A stretch of DNA of 64,000 bases from NCBI GenBank assembly GCA_040954595.2, contig CM082585.2, positions 5,642,001 through 5,706,000 of the forward strand. Reading direction: 5' to 3'. Origin of the DNA: Balanoglossus misakiensis. Taxonomy: Eukaryota > Hemichordata. This document shows positions 49,988 through 63,152 of the stretch, piece after piece; position 1 is the first letter of the stretch, and each line of letters opens with the position of its first letter. The notes beneath the pieces are model-generated. The model was not told the origin of the DNA. It made no database searches and saw only the letters and a program-made list of their open reading frames with translations. The translations under genes and the position numbers were made by a program.

Positions 49988-52900
49988 TTAGTCGCTGTAG
50001 TCACTGCTGCTGGCGCCCTCATGTTCGACACAAGGTAACATTCGTAAGGTGATACCGTCGTCTTCTCCGGCGTCAAGCCATCTATATTAAAAAAAGAAAC
50101 ACATATTAAGGAACTCTTTTCCACTACTTCATAAGATAACATGTGATATACCGTAGGATTGCCAACTATTTTACGAACTTGCATGGGTCAAAGGTCAACT
50201 CTTACCTTCTGCATGGGAAATAGTAGACCGTATCTGAGGAGGGATCAACGATTTTCACTCTCTTCAGATGCCATCCAGAACCTATAAAACAGATATTTGA
50301 AGTCATTGTATGGTTCTGGCTATTCCCATTTTGTTAAAATATTTCATCCTACCCATGCTGTTACGTCAATATTTGTTCTCACAAATGTCCTGACGGAAAT
50401 TTGGCAAAAATTAATAAACAAAATTTTAACGTTGTCTTTGATGAAAAATAGGCCTCTGAAAAAGTCTTGACGGTTTCGTGCAATGCCACCTTAAAAAGTA
50501 GTTTTAATTGCGATGACCAGCCCAAATTCAGTTGCCGAAGGGCAGAGTCTAGTTTACTCAAAAGTTGCAGAGCACTATGAAAAAAATGGCGGGAAACTGA
50601 ATAATTACCAGGTCCATCGTTGTCGTGACCAATGACGATTCTCTGAAGCTCTCCCAGATTTAAAGTTTCTATCGTGAATTTATCGTCCTGCAAGAAAAAA
50701 AAATAATAAAAAATAAAATAATCGAAGCAAATCCGGGTATAAATGAATACGTATTTCATGACTTCTATATTGTTCAACTTTTTTTACATTTTGTCATTTT
50801 TCTGTACAAAGTTTCCAAATGACCCAACATCGCTTTGGTGTATGAACTCCCATTTCTTAAGAATGGCAAAATTCGGCCATCTTGAAATTGTGTCGACCAT
50901 ATGAGATTTCCATCACTTGACTCGGTAGTAGTTAACTTACATTTCCACGTTCGAACATGGTGAGATCATCCAGATAGTTGTCGCCGTTCAGTTCATGCGG
51001 CCCGCTCTCGCCTCGTTCGCCGAAGATCGTCATGTAAACGTCGGCGTTGGTTCCCGCGCCGAGTTTCTTACTGGTCTGCACCGACACCAAGTATTTCACC
51101 GCTGAAAATAAAAAAGAGGCGATAGTCACGGATGAGGTGACTGATTTCTCTGACACGTTTATCATACAAAGGTAGATTTCAACAATATGGTAGTGAAGCA
51201 TGTTGGATGAGGCTTTATTTTAAGCAAAGCATCTTCCGCATGGAAGGCAAACAATTGAACTTTCTCCTTCCCTTATTTTCAGAAAATCAAGTATCTTAAA
51301 TAAAACACAATATAGGGAGACTATGATCTGAACCATTTCATATCATTGGTTATATTATAGCAGTGTAACATGGCCACAAATACATCGTTGTGATTGGAGG
51401 AGGGGGGGGGGGGGCTTGTGCAAGGACTCGCTGAAGACAACCGCGCGACTCGCGCAAGATGTAGACTTCGCGTGGGTGAGATCATTTTGGAACAAGACAT
51501 GTTTTTGCCACGTCGGTGTTGTCACACCTGGCCCACGTGTTGCCTCTCCCCGCGTAGTCCAGCTATCAACATGATCTACCTATCAACTTCTTGCATTAAT
51601 TGATCACACATTTCATCCGAAAGCCACACAAGAGACGCGCGAAGAAGGTTGCCTCTCATCGACACCCCTCCCCACACGCATAACAGAAGGAGGCATCTGT
51701 TTTGTTGTTGCAAATTGCATTTTTTTTTAAACAACGCGAGCGAATGTGTATAGTTTCCTTCAACCAGCGCGACAGCCAATCTCAAGCAGACTAAAAAACA
51801 AGATTACACTATCGCTCGGTGATGGCCTTATCATCTGGACCTTGGTGAACGGCAGTGCAATTATCACCACATCAGCTAAAAAATCGACATCCGGGTTCAA
51901 TAATTGATCATCTGGGAGCATATTTCTCTGGTGTTCTCCAGAGCACTGAAGGGACAATTATGCTCTGCTAATTTGCAAACTGAAATCGCCAAAATGAAGA
52001 TCAGATATGCGTTTGTATGTGTGCCTGATAGGCATCTGGTAACACAGGTATGCCCCACCTGTAACACAGTTAGTAGACGTTTAAAATCTGTCGCTAAGTG
52101 CTAAATTACACACTTGTCTCTTAAAATTTAGCGACGGGTTAATGAATCATCTATGTACACCAGTCATACGAGCTTAATTAATAGATGTAGTAAACGAGAT
52201 TACGCCTCTGTAGTCTGATAGCAAGGCATAGGTGCGGCCGGTTCAAAGGTCGCCGGTATGAGCGTGTACCTGGGCGCCACATCAGTTTTGTAAGGACGAT
52301 TTTGAGGAAGTGATACCCTTGGCTGTCTTTCACATTTCATCCAGAAAACAGGGGGCAAACTTCTTACATTTGAAGAAAACCGCAAAAACAACAACTGTGG
52401 TAGCAATGGACGATCGAGTCAGTTTTTTTTACTAAGTCCACCCAAGTTCAAAGTTCAAGATAAAGCATGGTATCATCGCATTAAACAGACAGATACGGAC
52501 ACGTTGTAAATGTAAATACGCAAACTACAACCGTTCTTCTCGCCCATGTCTGAAATAATATCCATTTCGACACAATAGTATTCTGCATCTTACACCAGAT
52601 TCTCAACGGGGGCTATAGCATCACAAATGACTCAGCCATGCATATACATACAGTATATACTAACTACGGTTTTTCATTAAGGAATTCGTTGCTCAGTCTT
52701 GGGTGGGTTATTAACTTTTAAACTGTGAATTCCAAAGCCAATCATTTACGTATCACTAGGCGTAGACTGTAGGCTTCAAATAACAAAAAAGTTTTGTATT
52801 AAGTTTAACTTGTCAAACATTCCCTTCACGATGACTATTTAACCGTTTTTGGTTCCCTTCAGTTTCCTCAATTCAAAATACAGATGATAGGATTGTGTTG

Positions 52901-53381
52901 TTGCCGCCAATTTTACCGTCGTTGTGTACGGTTTGAGAATTTTTGTTCTCCTAGCCACTGTCTATACGGAATACATTTGGTGGCCAGAAACTAGACTCAA
53001 GCAAAAGTTTAGCTTGGTAAAAGGATACATTGATTTTAGCAGCAACAGCGCCTTAGCGTTTGCTGGAAATGATTCTGACCATCGTAAATTGTATATTGTT
53101 TTTACATAACGCGAAAATCGCTCAAATCCATCCCGTAATCACGCAGCTGCGAGATATATATCACGATCCACGGATGTTTGCCGTGACCAAAAAAAGTGTG
53201 CCCCAGAAATACAAAAGAAACCCCAAAACTACCAATTTGTAGTGACCCTGAAGATATCGGACCCGCCCATCTCCCGAATATGCAGTTTACCACAAGAATT
53301 TGAAGAAAAAAATTAAATATTTCCAGGCTTACGTTCGATCTCCATGTCCGCCAATTCGGCCAACAGTTTGCACTTCAACAT
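49988..53381 (-). CDS. Short PLAT-domain protein C (single PLAT domain)
   Basis: Five exons join in frame into 152 residues: 53333-53381, 50941-51101, 50609-50687, 50206-50281, 49988-50081. Exon 1 is again 49 bases (16 codons plus one base), as in PLAT gene B. It splices straight to exons homologous to the second PLAT domain of A and B (AGTNADVYMTIFGERGESG, GHDNDGPGSGWHLKRV, YYFPCRRWLD). Relative to A and B, the first PLAT domain is missing, so C has lost it or A and B gained it. The C terminus is EGASSSDYSD. An X-box-like motif lies at 53878-53891, about 500 bases upstream. PLAT domains usually mediate membrane or protein contacts; the specific role is unknown. Confidence 0.84.
50877..50936. 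repeat. Dispersed repeat, copy 2
   Basis: GGCCATCTTGAAATTGTGTC, then GACCATATGAGATTTCCATC, matches the copy at 15888-15955. It abuts the donor of the PLAT C exon 50941-51101. Confidence 0.6.
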
Positions 53382-55425
53382 GATTGCACTTCAGCTGTCT
53401 TCAAAATTTCCCAAGAGAATTTTCTTCGAGCGTCTTCCCGGTACGTCAATCTTCGGCAATGTCCCTGGTGGAGAGCGAGGCAAGTCCCAGCATTCATTGC
53501 GGTCACCGCATACAGCGTTGTCCGTCAAGTCATCGAACTTTGTGGAAGTTCGCGCCGGGGGGGGGGGGGGGGGGTTAAGAAATAAATAAATGACTGCCTT
53601 CAAAAACGTTATATTCTTTGACATATGAAGTTATTTGCCCATAGAGTTAACACAGAGACTGAGTAGCCATTTTGATGCTCAAATTTGGGACATTATTTCG
53701 CTCTTTCCAAATTTTACATGGCAGTCCCCAATTTTTCTGTCTCAGTTTAAGACAATATTCAAATGCAAACTCTAGTAATACACGGGACGTTTAAGACATC
53801 AAATTGCATATTACTAGTAACTTAAGACGCAATCTGTGGGACTCCAATCTAAAACGATGCTTAGCTGGTGCGCATATGTTGCCATGTCAACAATAACTAA
53901 ACTGCTATGTTTGTCTATCAAAACTCTCGTCAACAAAAACGAAAGATGTCGCAAATGTGTCGCGAAAGGCGCATTATTCGACTAACAACCTCAGGGTACC
54001 AAGGTAAAGCTGCAAATCACGTGACATTTGCTTTAATTCAGTTTTTTTGCTGTTGATCAATGAAGAAAACACCGCAGGTTATCTGTAGCAAGACGTTTTT
54101 ATTTATTCAAAACTGGGTTTATAACGTCAGAATACCAAAATAGAAGATACATCTTTCACTTTACAAACGTTGGCTTAAAGATATGGGTACACGTATAACA
54201 AGAAGCATAATGTATTACCAGAAGACACCTGTTGCCTCTTAAAGCGTGAGCGTCGTCTCATCTGCGCGTGCGGGTACTATACGACTGCTACAATGTACGT
54301 CATTGATAACAATAGGGTTGTTACTTTGTATTACAATGTATATTGTGGTAAACGATGCGTTATTACTTTTTGTCACGCTTCAACTTAACATGAATTGGTT
54401 GGCAAAGTCTCCTTAAAAATAGAACAATACTGAAAGTGTTTATAAACAGAAAAGTCACTCATGTGAAGTTCAGACGACCCCTTTTAATTTTTCACGTGTA
54501 TATGTGTAATTTGGTACTAGTATTTACCCCACTGTCTTTTCTGTGTCACAAAGAAATCGAACCCTCAAGCTAAAGTTGTTGAAAACAGAAAAAACAATGT
54601 CACCTAAATTACAAACGATACGTATAACAGTGAGTATGGCTTTGAAATATCTTAGAGTAGTACTGTCTGGACTAATTGTAAGTGAGACTATATGTACTCA
54701 AAATAATAATTATATGATATTGAACGCAAAATGCAACTTACATGTATAGCAAAAGTATAATCACAACAAACGGGAAACTATTTGAGTGTGAATCAGCTAT
54801 TGGAGTCAACAAATAACCGTGCTTTGGGGGAATAAATAACAGCAGTTGTTTTCGTGATTTGACATCGGACTCCTCGAGACTCCTCGAGATCTCGCGTGGC
54901 TTGGCAATTTATACGGGAGGATATTACCGTGTCACTCAGGACAACAACACATGGCCCATCGTGTTAAAAGGCAAAAAGTCACAATGGTTGTTAAACTCTG
55001 CGCTTATTCTAGTTCCATACAAAATTTGCATTACTTCATCCCGCTACTGAGGTAATAACAAATTCTCGCGAGATCTTGCAATCAGTTACATGTACATGTG
55101 ACGTGAATTCTCATCATCGTCAAAATGGCGGACATGTCAAGACTACTTAGGTTGATAAAACGACGAGGACACATGACGTGATAGTTGACAGCAAGAAAGA
55201 TAATATGAAGTAATTTTATGCAACCAAGGAACTACTTCGGATGAACTTACAGCCTAGCATGACTTCAAGTAAGTGTGTTAAAATAATGCATCTTCGAATT
55301 CGACAGCGTTTAAAGAATAAGCAAACCAGTACGTCGCTTCACACTGAGAAATTCATGCACCCTACATCGAAGTATAATACTGACGCAGATCCATCCCAAC
55401 CACTGTCTGTGATGTAATATAGCAT
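53382..55425. other. Region between PLAT gene C and the DOK-like gene
   Basis: It contains a 17-base G run near 53558, an X-box-like motif (53878-53891) and otherwise no recognised gene. It should hold the PLAT C promoter and the DOK-like 3' end. Confidence 0.45.
53878..53891. promoter_or_regulatory. X-box-like site upstream of PLAT gene C
   Basis: GTTGCCATGTCAAC differs from the ideal X-box at one position and lies about 500 bases before the PLAT C start. Confidence 0.35.
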
Positions 55426-57142
55426 TTATTTCATGTTGACGGCAAGTTGGCTGATGTAGCTGGCGCTGTTACTTTTGCCCGGTCGACGAAGTTTAACGCC
55501 CTCACCGGAGTGGTTACCGTTGGCCTGCTTTGTGGTGGAAATCTTCCCCGCGCTCGGTTGCTTGGATACCTGCGAGGATCGGCGATCACTGGGCGCGTTC
55601 GCGGTAGAGATTTTCCGACCGTTCGACTGGAGGCAAATTGATGAATTGGATGTGCGGCGCTGTCCGTCGCAGGGTTGATTCGCCGTGGAAATCTTGCGCT
55701 CGTTGGGTGGGTTTACCGTAGAAATCTTGCGCTCTTTCGGCTGGGTTACCGTAGAAATCTTGCGCTCTTTTGGCTGGGTTACCGTAGAAATCTTGCGTTC
55801 CGCCGTCTTCGCTTTCGAGACATTCATTGTGACGGTAGCGCCTTTCATTGCCGTCTCGTCAACGTAGTACGCGTCGGATCCCCCATTCTCTCCGTTCTGG
55901 CCAAGAACCTCTTGGAATTTGAAGTAGCACTTCTCGGCAAATACAGCGTTGGCGACGGCTGTCTCGCTGCTTCCCGCCCTCAGGATCTCGTCCACGCCAG
56001 GATTTCCCGCCTCGCTCCTCACCGGCAAGGGCGGTGCCGACGCAGTGCTGGTGCGCTCGATGATCCGAGTCTGCCCGGCCATGTTGTGCTTCAGGAGACC
56101 GCCGGGCGCCAGGCGGGGGCTTGTCATCAGCCGGGGCGACCGTCGCGGGTCCGGCTGGGCGAGGTGAATGGCCGGCTCGGACATCTTCCTGACCCGGAAC
56201 TCGGCGTACCGTTTCATGTTGCAAGGGGAGGTGTTCGGCGGCTTCACTTTCAGCTCGCCTTGCTCGATGATGATGTCGCTGTCGGTGCGCGACCGACGCC
56301 GACCGGGCATGATCGGCGACACTTTCAGCGTGTCCAGCCGGTGGGAGTTCTCCGTGCAGCTGTTCACGGAACTTTTCCGGCTGCCCCTCTCCCTCTCCGA
56401 GTTCAGGATGCATTGGCTGATAGAGGGCGCTATGATGCTGACCTGACTGCGGGAAGCCATGCTCTTGACGCCACAGTTGTGATTCGGATAAAAGGTGTCG
56501 CCGAGTCTATGAACAAAGATGACGGGAGAGAGGGAGGGAGTAAGCTGACATTTAGAGAGAAAAATACAGATAGTGGACCTTTAAGGCTGAGTCTTATACG
56601 AACTCCTACTTTAATGAACTACTTCACAGAGAAACAAAGTTAACGTCCTTCTTGCAACAACGACATAGTTTTGCTAAGAGTAACTTCGAAGATGACTAAC
56701 CTCGTGTACTATTTAAGTCCTTCTAACTTTTCTCTGAAATGTTTCTCCCGAAACAAAGGAATGGCGAATGTCTACGAGCGCACACCACCAAACAATACAT
56801 TAAATTAGTGAAACTCTAACGTACCTATGACTAGTGTCCACCCTGACAAAAATTCCGTAGTTCTGCTCTAGGATCTTTTTCATTGCCTCCAAAACTTGGT
56901 CGATCTTGTCTGACACCATGCACATCTTGGTGAAAGTGAATATCCCCGGAGTTGTGCGCCCTCTGCGACAGCATCGGTTGCAGGTCTCAAACCAAAATAT
57001 CTGTGGGCTCAAAGGTCACCATGCTTACTTATTCCATTCAGTTAAGATCTCCCCAAGAATGGACAATAGATACATAGATACATACATAGATACATAGATA
57101 CATAGATACATACATAGATACATAGATACATAGATACATACA

Positions 57143-57176
<34 letters not shown>

Positions 57177-60100
57177 CATACATACATACATACATACATA
57201 CATACATACATACATACATACATACATGAGTATGCAATTGATACGCAGAACAAAGAATATGCCATGAGTACAGCTAAATATGGGATATGTAAAAAGGGTT
57301 CATTTTCAAGAGTCGTGTTGTCTCATTTTTGAGCTCCCTAATGTAAACGTGTCACCGCAAGACTATGACCAGCTGGTACATGGTCGTCTATATTTTAAAG
57401 CATTGTAGTTTGCATTCATTCCATTGTTAACGACCGAAATGGGCATGATAATACAGCCCCATCGATCGCGTTTGTATGACAGGCTTTTAAATAGAACCAT
57501 CGATTCGGATTCTGACCTGTTCTGACGTGATGATGTTGCCATAGACGACGATTTTTGAAATCTCGAAACTGCTGATGACGTCGTTTGTCCGCGGGCATGA
57601 CAACATCAGGAGGTCTTCTTTGAAGCGTATCACCGCCTCGCCAGCCTTTAGGTGTTGCTGTTTCGGCACACTGACGTGAAATGATTCGTCTGTAAGAAAA
57701 AAATACATGTAGAGTCAAACCTGTGAAACTGACCACCTCCATATAGTGGCCACACCTACACTGTGGCCTATGCATTGCCATATACATGTGCATTAACGGA
57801 CCTGTCTATAAAGGGCAGTTTTTCGTAAAGAGCTTCCAATACACAGCTACAGACCGAGAAATATAGTTCCTCGAAGAACCCACCCGTTTCGACCACCTCG
57901 TACAACCTTGATATCCATTCCGTCATTTCATCCTCGTCCGAGGCCTTCAGATACACTTTGCGCTTCTTCGTCAAGACGACGAACACGTTCTTCTTCGAGT
58001 TGGGGTCGACGCGCACTGAAATGAAATCCTCCAGCGAGATCCTGTCTTGAACGTTTCTTCTTGCGACGCCAGAGTAGACAGTTAGCACCCTTCCACCTGG
58101 TCGATAAAAGGGGGGAAAATTACCTCGAGGAAAATAATAATCGATTTATTGGAAATGTGTCCAGTCAATAAGCAGGGATGTCGGCATAACCGTTTAGCCG
58201 GAGTGAATGGATATTGACAATTGGCTAGAGCAGGAAACAAGGAAGTCCGCCCAAGAAGAAAAATCGAACCACGCTCGATAGATTTCCAGAAAGTATGACG
58301 GGTTTGGTTATCTCTGCCTATACATTGAAATTAAAGAGAGTAATATCCCGGCATGCCTGAAAAGGGTCCAGTGAATTTCGGTATAAGGTCAACGAACTTC
58401 TTTGTGTGATCATCACATCAGGTTCAGTCCAACTCATTTACTTGTTATGAACAGGAAATAATTTTATCATGAAAAGAATAATTACCAGAGTGAAATTCAG
58501 TTTTTTTTTGTTATTGCTGTCCTAGGTAGCAAAAACATTTAAGAGATAATTGTGTAATGGTAAAGGGTTATTTCTGACGATTATTCAAATTATTAGTATT
58601 GTTGTTTTACTATTATTATTAGTATTATAATATTAATTAATTTTATTCTTGCTGTTGGTGTTAATGATGGCGGAGGTGTTGTTGTTGGTAGCGGTGGCAT
58701 GATTTAAACACTACGTCTTACACATTCTTGCCACCTAGAGTATGATGCTAATGACTGATTTCATCAACGTCATTTGGGCCACTGCGCAATAGTCTACGAC
58801 CTCATCAAGTCGAAGTAATTAACTCCGATGGGACTGATTTGTTCAGCAGAATATATTTTTAGCTCACGACCAACATGAGCAGAGTGAATGACTTTTGCAT
58901 CCGATGATGTCCTCTGTAATAACATCAAGCTTAGACGAACGGTTTCAATCTTAAAAGCATTGCTATTGTGCGAAGGTGTCTTATCTGGGTTTATCTTCCC
59001 GTGAGTTCAATGTTCGATCGCAGCCGCAGATGGGACGACGCTCACCCTTTAACTAAACCACAATTAGAAATTCACAGGATATTAATTTACAATGTTACAA
59101 CTTACCTTTCTCGGAGTGTGAAATTATAAACCATTGTTTCTTCCATACTGTCTGCAATAACAATATTGAAATTAGCAAATATTTTGTTTACTTTGATAAT
59201 GTTTATGCGCAAATGATTAATTACTTTCTTTGTGTGCGTAAAGCCCATAATTGAGTTGCTCTAATTTCGCATCATGCTTTGAAAAATTGTGGTGTATCTT
59301 CTCTCCATCATTCTACTTAGTTAAAATTTTGATAAGCATGAAGTGAAACAACAGCTGTCGCAGAATGTCAAAATGACAAAAATATGGAGTACCGTCTCAA
59401 TTGCAGTTGTTAGGATCCAATTTATTAGGGCACCAGTAAAAGTGCCTGGTGGCTGCTAATATGAGAGGGATCTCAGTACCTAATAAATTGGTTTCCAGAG
59501 TACAGATCTTGCTGTTTGTTTTGTTGTTTTCCATGCAGATGTTGCCGCCAAGTCAAATAACAAGATAAATTTGGGAACAAACTAACAACCCTTTTCTAGT
59601 AAGTAAGCAGAACTGTGTACTGTTGTCAAATTCCTTGTTAAATTCAGCGCAAAATAAACCTCATTACACGTGTTTGTTAAGAAGATAGCAAGAATAACAG
59701 TCGACGCCGTTTGTCGTGAAATGTGACCGACGGATAATTGTTCCCATTACTGGTCAGAAGGATCTCGAGTTTCTATGGTAACAACGCTTTCATGTCCGGG
59801 TCCCTTTGAAGGCAAACAACTCGCTCTGAACACACAATGATACATGCTCAGCACGACGCGCTCTTCGCTTGCAGGGCAGCTGAGCACGCACAAAAGACAA
59901 GACGCTCGAATTCGCGGGAACGCTACTTTCGAACAACCGAGCAGATCGTCAATTAAGTGAACTAAATCCGGACTGCAGTGGAACAGAATATAAAAGAAAC
60001 AAACGGCTCAAAGGATGAGTATCACTCTACTTCAAAACCCAATTCCAGAAATATCGAGGCGTTTTATACATAGAAACATTAAAAAAAAATGCCAAGCTAT

Positions 60101-63100
60101 AGAGCGCGGGAAACTTTGATGTCGCGAACACCCTTCTCGTGCCGTGAAAAAAAAAATGAAGCGATTTTCATCGTACCATTGTTGGTGCAAGAGGCATTTT
60201 ACATTAGGTGTATGAACATTATGTACATTGCGCTGAGTGTAACATTATTGTATCACCCAAGCAAACAATTGGTGATTTTTTTTCTCGTTTTACCAGTCTA
60301 AATCACACGCGCCGAGTACTGAGATGTAGCCGAGAGGTATCTTAACATAGACCGAGATAATACATGTATTAACAATACCGTGGCCTGTACAGTTGTATCG
60401 CGCTTTGCAGAGTGTTTCAATACTCTTTAGAGAGCAGAAAAACGAAAACCTTTTGTGAATACATGTATCTCGAAATAGGACCTTGTCAATTCGCCAAAAG
60501 CTACGATATCCTTCCTTTTGTAATATTCCATTTAAGATATTACTTTCGGTACAGCACCGATCTGCTACGTTTAAAACAGGTAACCCAGACGTTTTCCTAG
60601 TACATGTAGATTTGCTCATACTGTGCTCTCAAGCCCTAGCTCTCGAAGGACGTGGATTAACAAGGAGACGCCGATCTTGCAAATCTCGTGTGATCCTTGT
60701 CAGATTTATCAGGTTGAGCCACAGGTGAAAAAAAACAAGTAGATGGATTGAAAGATTCGCTGAATCCACGTCGCTTCTGTTAAAGGCCATTCACCCCGCG
60801 TTGTATAAGTCTCCTCATTATGATTAATTATGGGCAGTGGTAATTGCACTGGCACTTCTATTTTCTGCATAGCAGCGACCAACGCACACTTTTGTGCAGC
60901 TGAACCAATATCTGTATGCGCTATTTGGTTACCTACCACCCGAGATCCGCTTTCTGATCCCTATATCCGTTTGATGAATAAAGGAAATGTGATCACCATT
61001 GAAACTGGCTGTCTGCGAATATAAATCGACAATGTCTGATTGTCACTGGATTTTTAATCAAAATTAAACTCCCTGACCCTTCTGAGACACAAGCAAGACT
61101 TCTTTTATTTTAATAGTGTGACACAAAAGAAAATCTAATTGATTTAGCTGAATGGGGCGTCATTACAGAAAGAAACGTTTTTGGCCATCACCGGAAGTTG
61201 ACGAGAAAGTAGTTCGGCAGGGTTGTGAAGCGGCGATTGACGCTGCGCAGATCTCCATGTGGTGCGGTTGCCAAAAAAGGCATGGCGTCACGGCATGCTG
61301 GTGCACAGATTTGGTTGCGTCACAGGCTCGTCTTCACGGGAAATGGCTGACTGTGATTGTCGTAATAAACTAAACCCTTGCCAATACATGTACTTCAGGG
61401 GGGAGAGGATATCATTAAAATCGTTTTCCTTTCAACACGGCGACGTCACAGATGCGTCAGACGAAACCAGGGTGCAAGATCGATTTCATCAGTGATCGTC
61501 ACGGGGGGGGGGGGGTTGTACATAGAAAGGTGAACGGATACGTGTTGCCCGGATGGATCACTTTTTCATTCAAATAAATTCCCAAAGATTGGTCGACTAT
61601 TCCCCCGAACAAAGATAGGAAATGGTCACATGCATGCTTTTGATAAAAAAACTTCGCATGCAACACAGCTCTGGCAAATGAACTGAAGACATCTCAAATT
61701 TTGATTAGGAATCCCTAAACGATGCGTCAAATTTTTGAGCTTACATGGGTTGATGTTTTGAACTTGGAGGCACACCCCCGTATGAAAATAGTGGGAGTAC
61801 CCCCCCCCCCCCCTCGGGGGGGGGATTGCCAACATCCCTGGCTTTACCATATGTTCTTGTCGAAGGCAACTGGTTATTATACTGTCTACAAGTTTCAGCA
61901 TGTCGACGCGTTTGGTCTTTTCCAAAAGCGGCAGTTAAATCACCTAGATCATTCATTCACTAAACTGCGGAGGCAATCTAGCTGACATGTATATATGCTC
62001 TGCATGACAATTTGAACTCTTCATGTGACCTTACAACAATTTTCGATGATTACGAATGGTGAGGACCCCCCCCCCCAAAAAAAAACACCCCAAACCAAAC
62101 CAAACCAAAACAAATCATGGTTTTATGATTGCAATGGGTTGCATCCAAGGTAATGCTATGCAGACTTTGAGCTCGTCAATTGACATAGAGCAATGAACAC
62201 ATCACTTCAAAGTCTTTACGCTGAGAAATTGAATTGCTAAACTGCTTCCGTCTGTCTGTCTGTCTGTCTGTCTGTCTGTTTCTTTCCCTCTCTCTCTCCC
62301 TCTCTGAGTGGTACAGGGTAAAGCTAAGCGATGAAGAAGCATGGTTAAAGTACCTGTAGGAATTCAGAACAAAGTCGCCTTTCAAAAAAATAATTCTTTC
62401 GATCGATCCCCCAGTACTAAATGCCATCTTATTGATTTGGAAATAAATCCATTATGCCGACGGATTCGTATATCAGAGGTTAGCCCCCTTGAGTAAGACA
62501 TTTTCAAATATCGGTTTCAACAAAAGGTGGATGGTGTAAGGATTACATGAATGTAGTCCATAGTCACAACACTCTTTTAACACGAAGAGAACAGACGATT
62601 CCTTCTAAATATTTGATAAGCGATTTCTCAGATATAAAAAAATCATTATGCCTAGTAGTCAGAAAGATGAAAATTTAAAATTTCTAACTTAAGATCGTGT
62701 TGTTGTTATGGTTTTGCGCGTTACTGTATTTCACAGAGGGTTAATCCATATGAGTTTTTCCCCGAGAAAGACTGCTATGTGAGAGACCTGATTCTAAAGC
62801 TAGAATGAACATGTACATATTTTATGTGGCGTGCGCACTATTTTCTGATATTGCAGTTGTTGAACTGCGGGGTGTAGGAACATAGAACGAGAACAGTTCA
62901 TCCAGGAGTAATGATAATGCCCTTATCTCGTTTCGTCATCAAGAATCTCCCGCCAAAACTGTGTTTTGTAGCAAGTTACTAAAGGACGACAACATGTGAG
63001 AATACAACGAACGACAGCACCAACTTACACGTACGTATTAAAACTGTCTCTCTTACCGCGATCGCTTTGAATGTACGCAGGTGCAGATATCCGGCTTTGA

Positions 63101-63152
63101 CCACATCGATGAGGTCTGCCGAATCCTTCTTCACCGCCTTTGGGTTGCTCAT
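55426..63152 (-). CDS. PH-PTB adaptor of the DOK/IRS type with RKIST-repeat tail
   Basis: Six exons join in frame into 594 residues: 63057-63152, 59106-59151, 57884-58096, 57517-57689, 56825-57000, 55426-56506. A PH domain spans about 18-118 (AGYLHLR, WKKQWFII, VYLKASDEDEMTEWISRLYE). An IRS-type PTB domain follows at about 119-225 (FHVSVPKQQ, IFWFETCNRCCRRG, GIFTFTKM). PH followed directly by PTB is the layout of docking proteins downstream of receptor tyrosine kinases; DOK is favoured over IRS. The 360-residue last exon has five RKIST motifs plus RRTS and RRSS, which look like basophilic-kinase sites. Tyrosines are few and no YxxP series is visible. I start at MSNPKAV; an in-frame ATG 35 codons upstream (63257) is possible. 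The stop overlaps AATAAA (55425-55430). Confidence 0.86.
55681..55801. repeat. 33-bp coding minisatellite (RKIST repeats)
   Basis: Units of 33 bases containing GTAGAAATCTTGCGCTC encode 11-residue ERKISTVTQPK repeats on the minus strand. Three consecutive units are nearly identical and others are diverged. Confidence 0.9.
57067..57227. repeat. (CATAGATA)/(CATA)n microsatellite
   Basis: TACATAGATA units pass into CATA units. It lies in the DOK-like intron between exons 56825-57000 and 57517-57689. Confidence 0.97.
57710..57830. mobile_element. Partial CAGTCAAACCTGT-family element
   Basis: AGAGTCAAACCTGTGAAACT, then CCATATAGTGGCC and GACCTGTCTATAAAGGGCAG, matches the element at 6980-7130 but lacks the right terminus. 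Confidence 0.6.
59419..59491. mobile_element. Fold-back element in DOK-like intron
   Basis: CCAATTTATTAGG is exactly mirrored by CCTAATAAATTGG about 70 bases outer to outer, with a GGCACCAG...CTGGTGGC-like interior. Confidence 0.5.
62248..62305. repeat. (TCTG)n microsatellite with adjacent CT-rich tract
   Basis: TCTG units are followed by TTTCTTTCCCTCTCTCTCTC. It lies in the first intron of the DOK-like gene. Confidence 0.9.

Noticed and set aside
55675-56643. 322-residue plus-strand frame opposite the DOK-like last exon
   Set aside because: Antisense shadow of a GC-rich, repetitive coding exon; the minus frame joins five upstream exons in phase.
9851-57590. Many TGACGTCA-type words as CRE sites
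   Set aside because: They are scattered without relation to starts and the half-site is common; no support for function.
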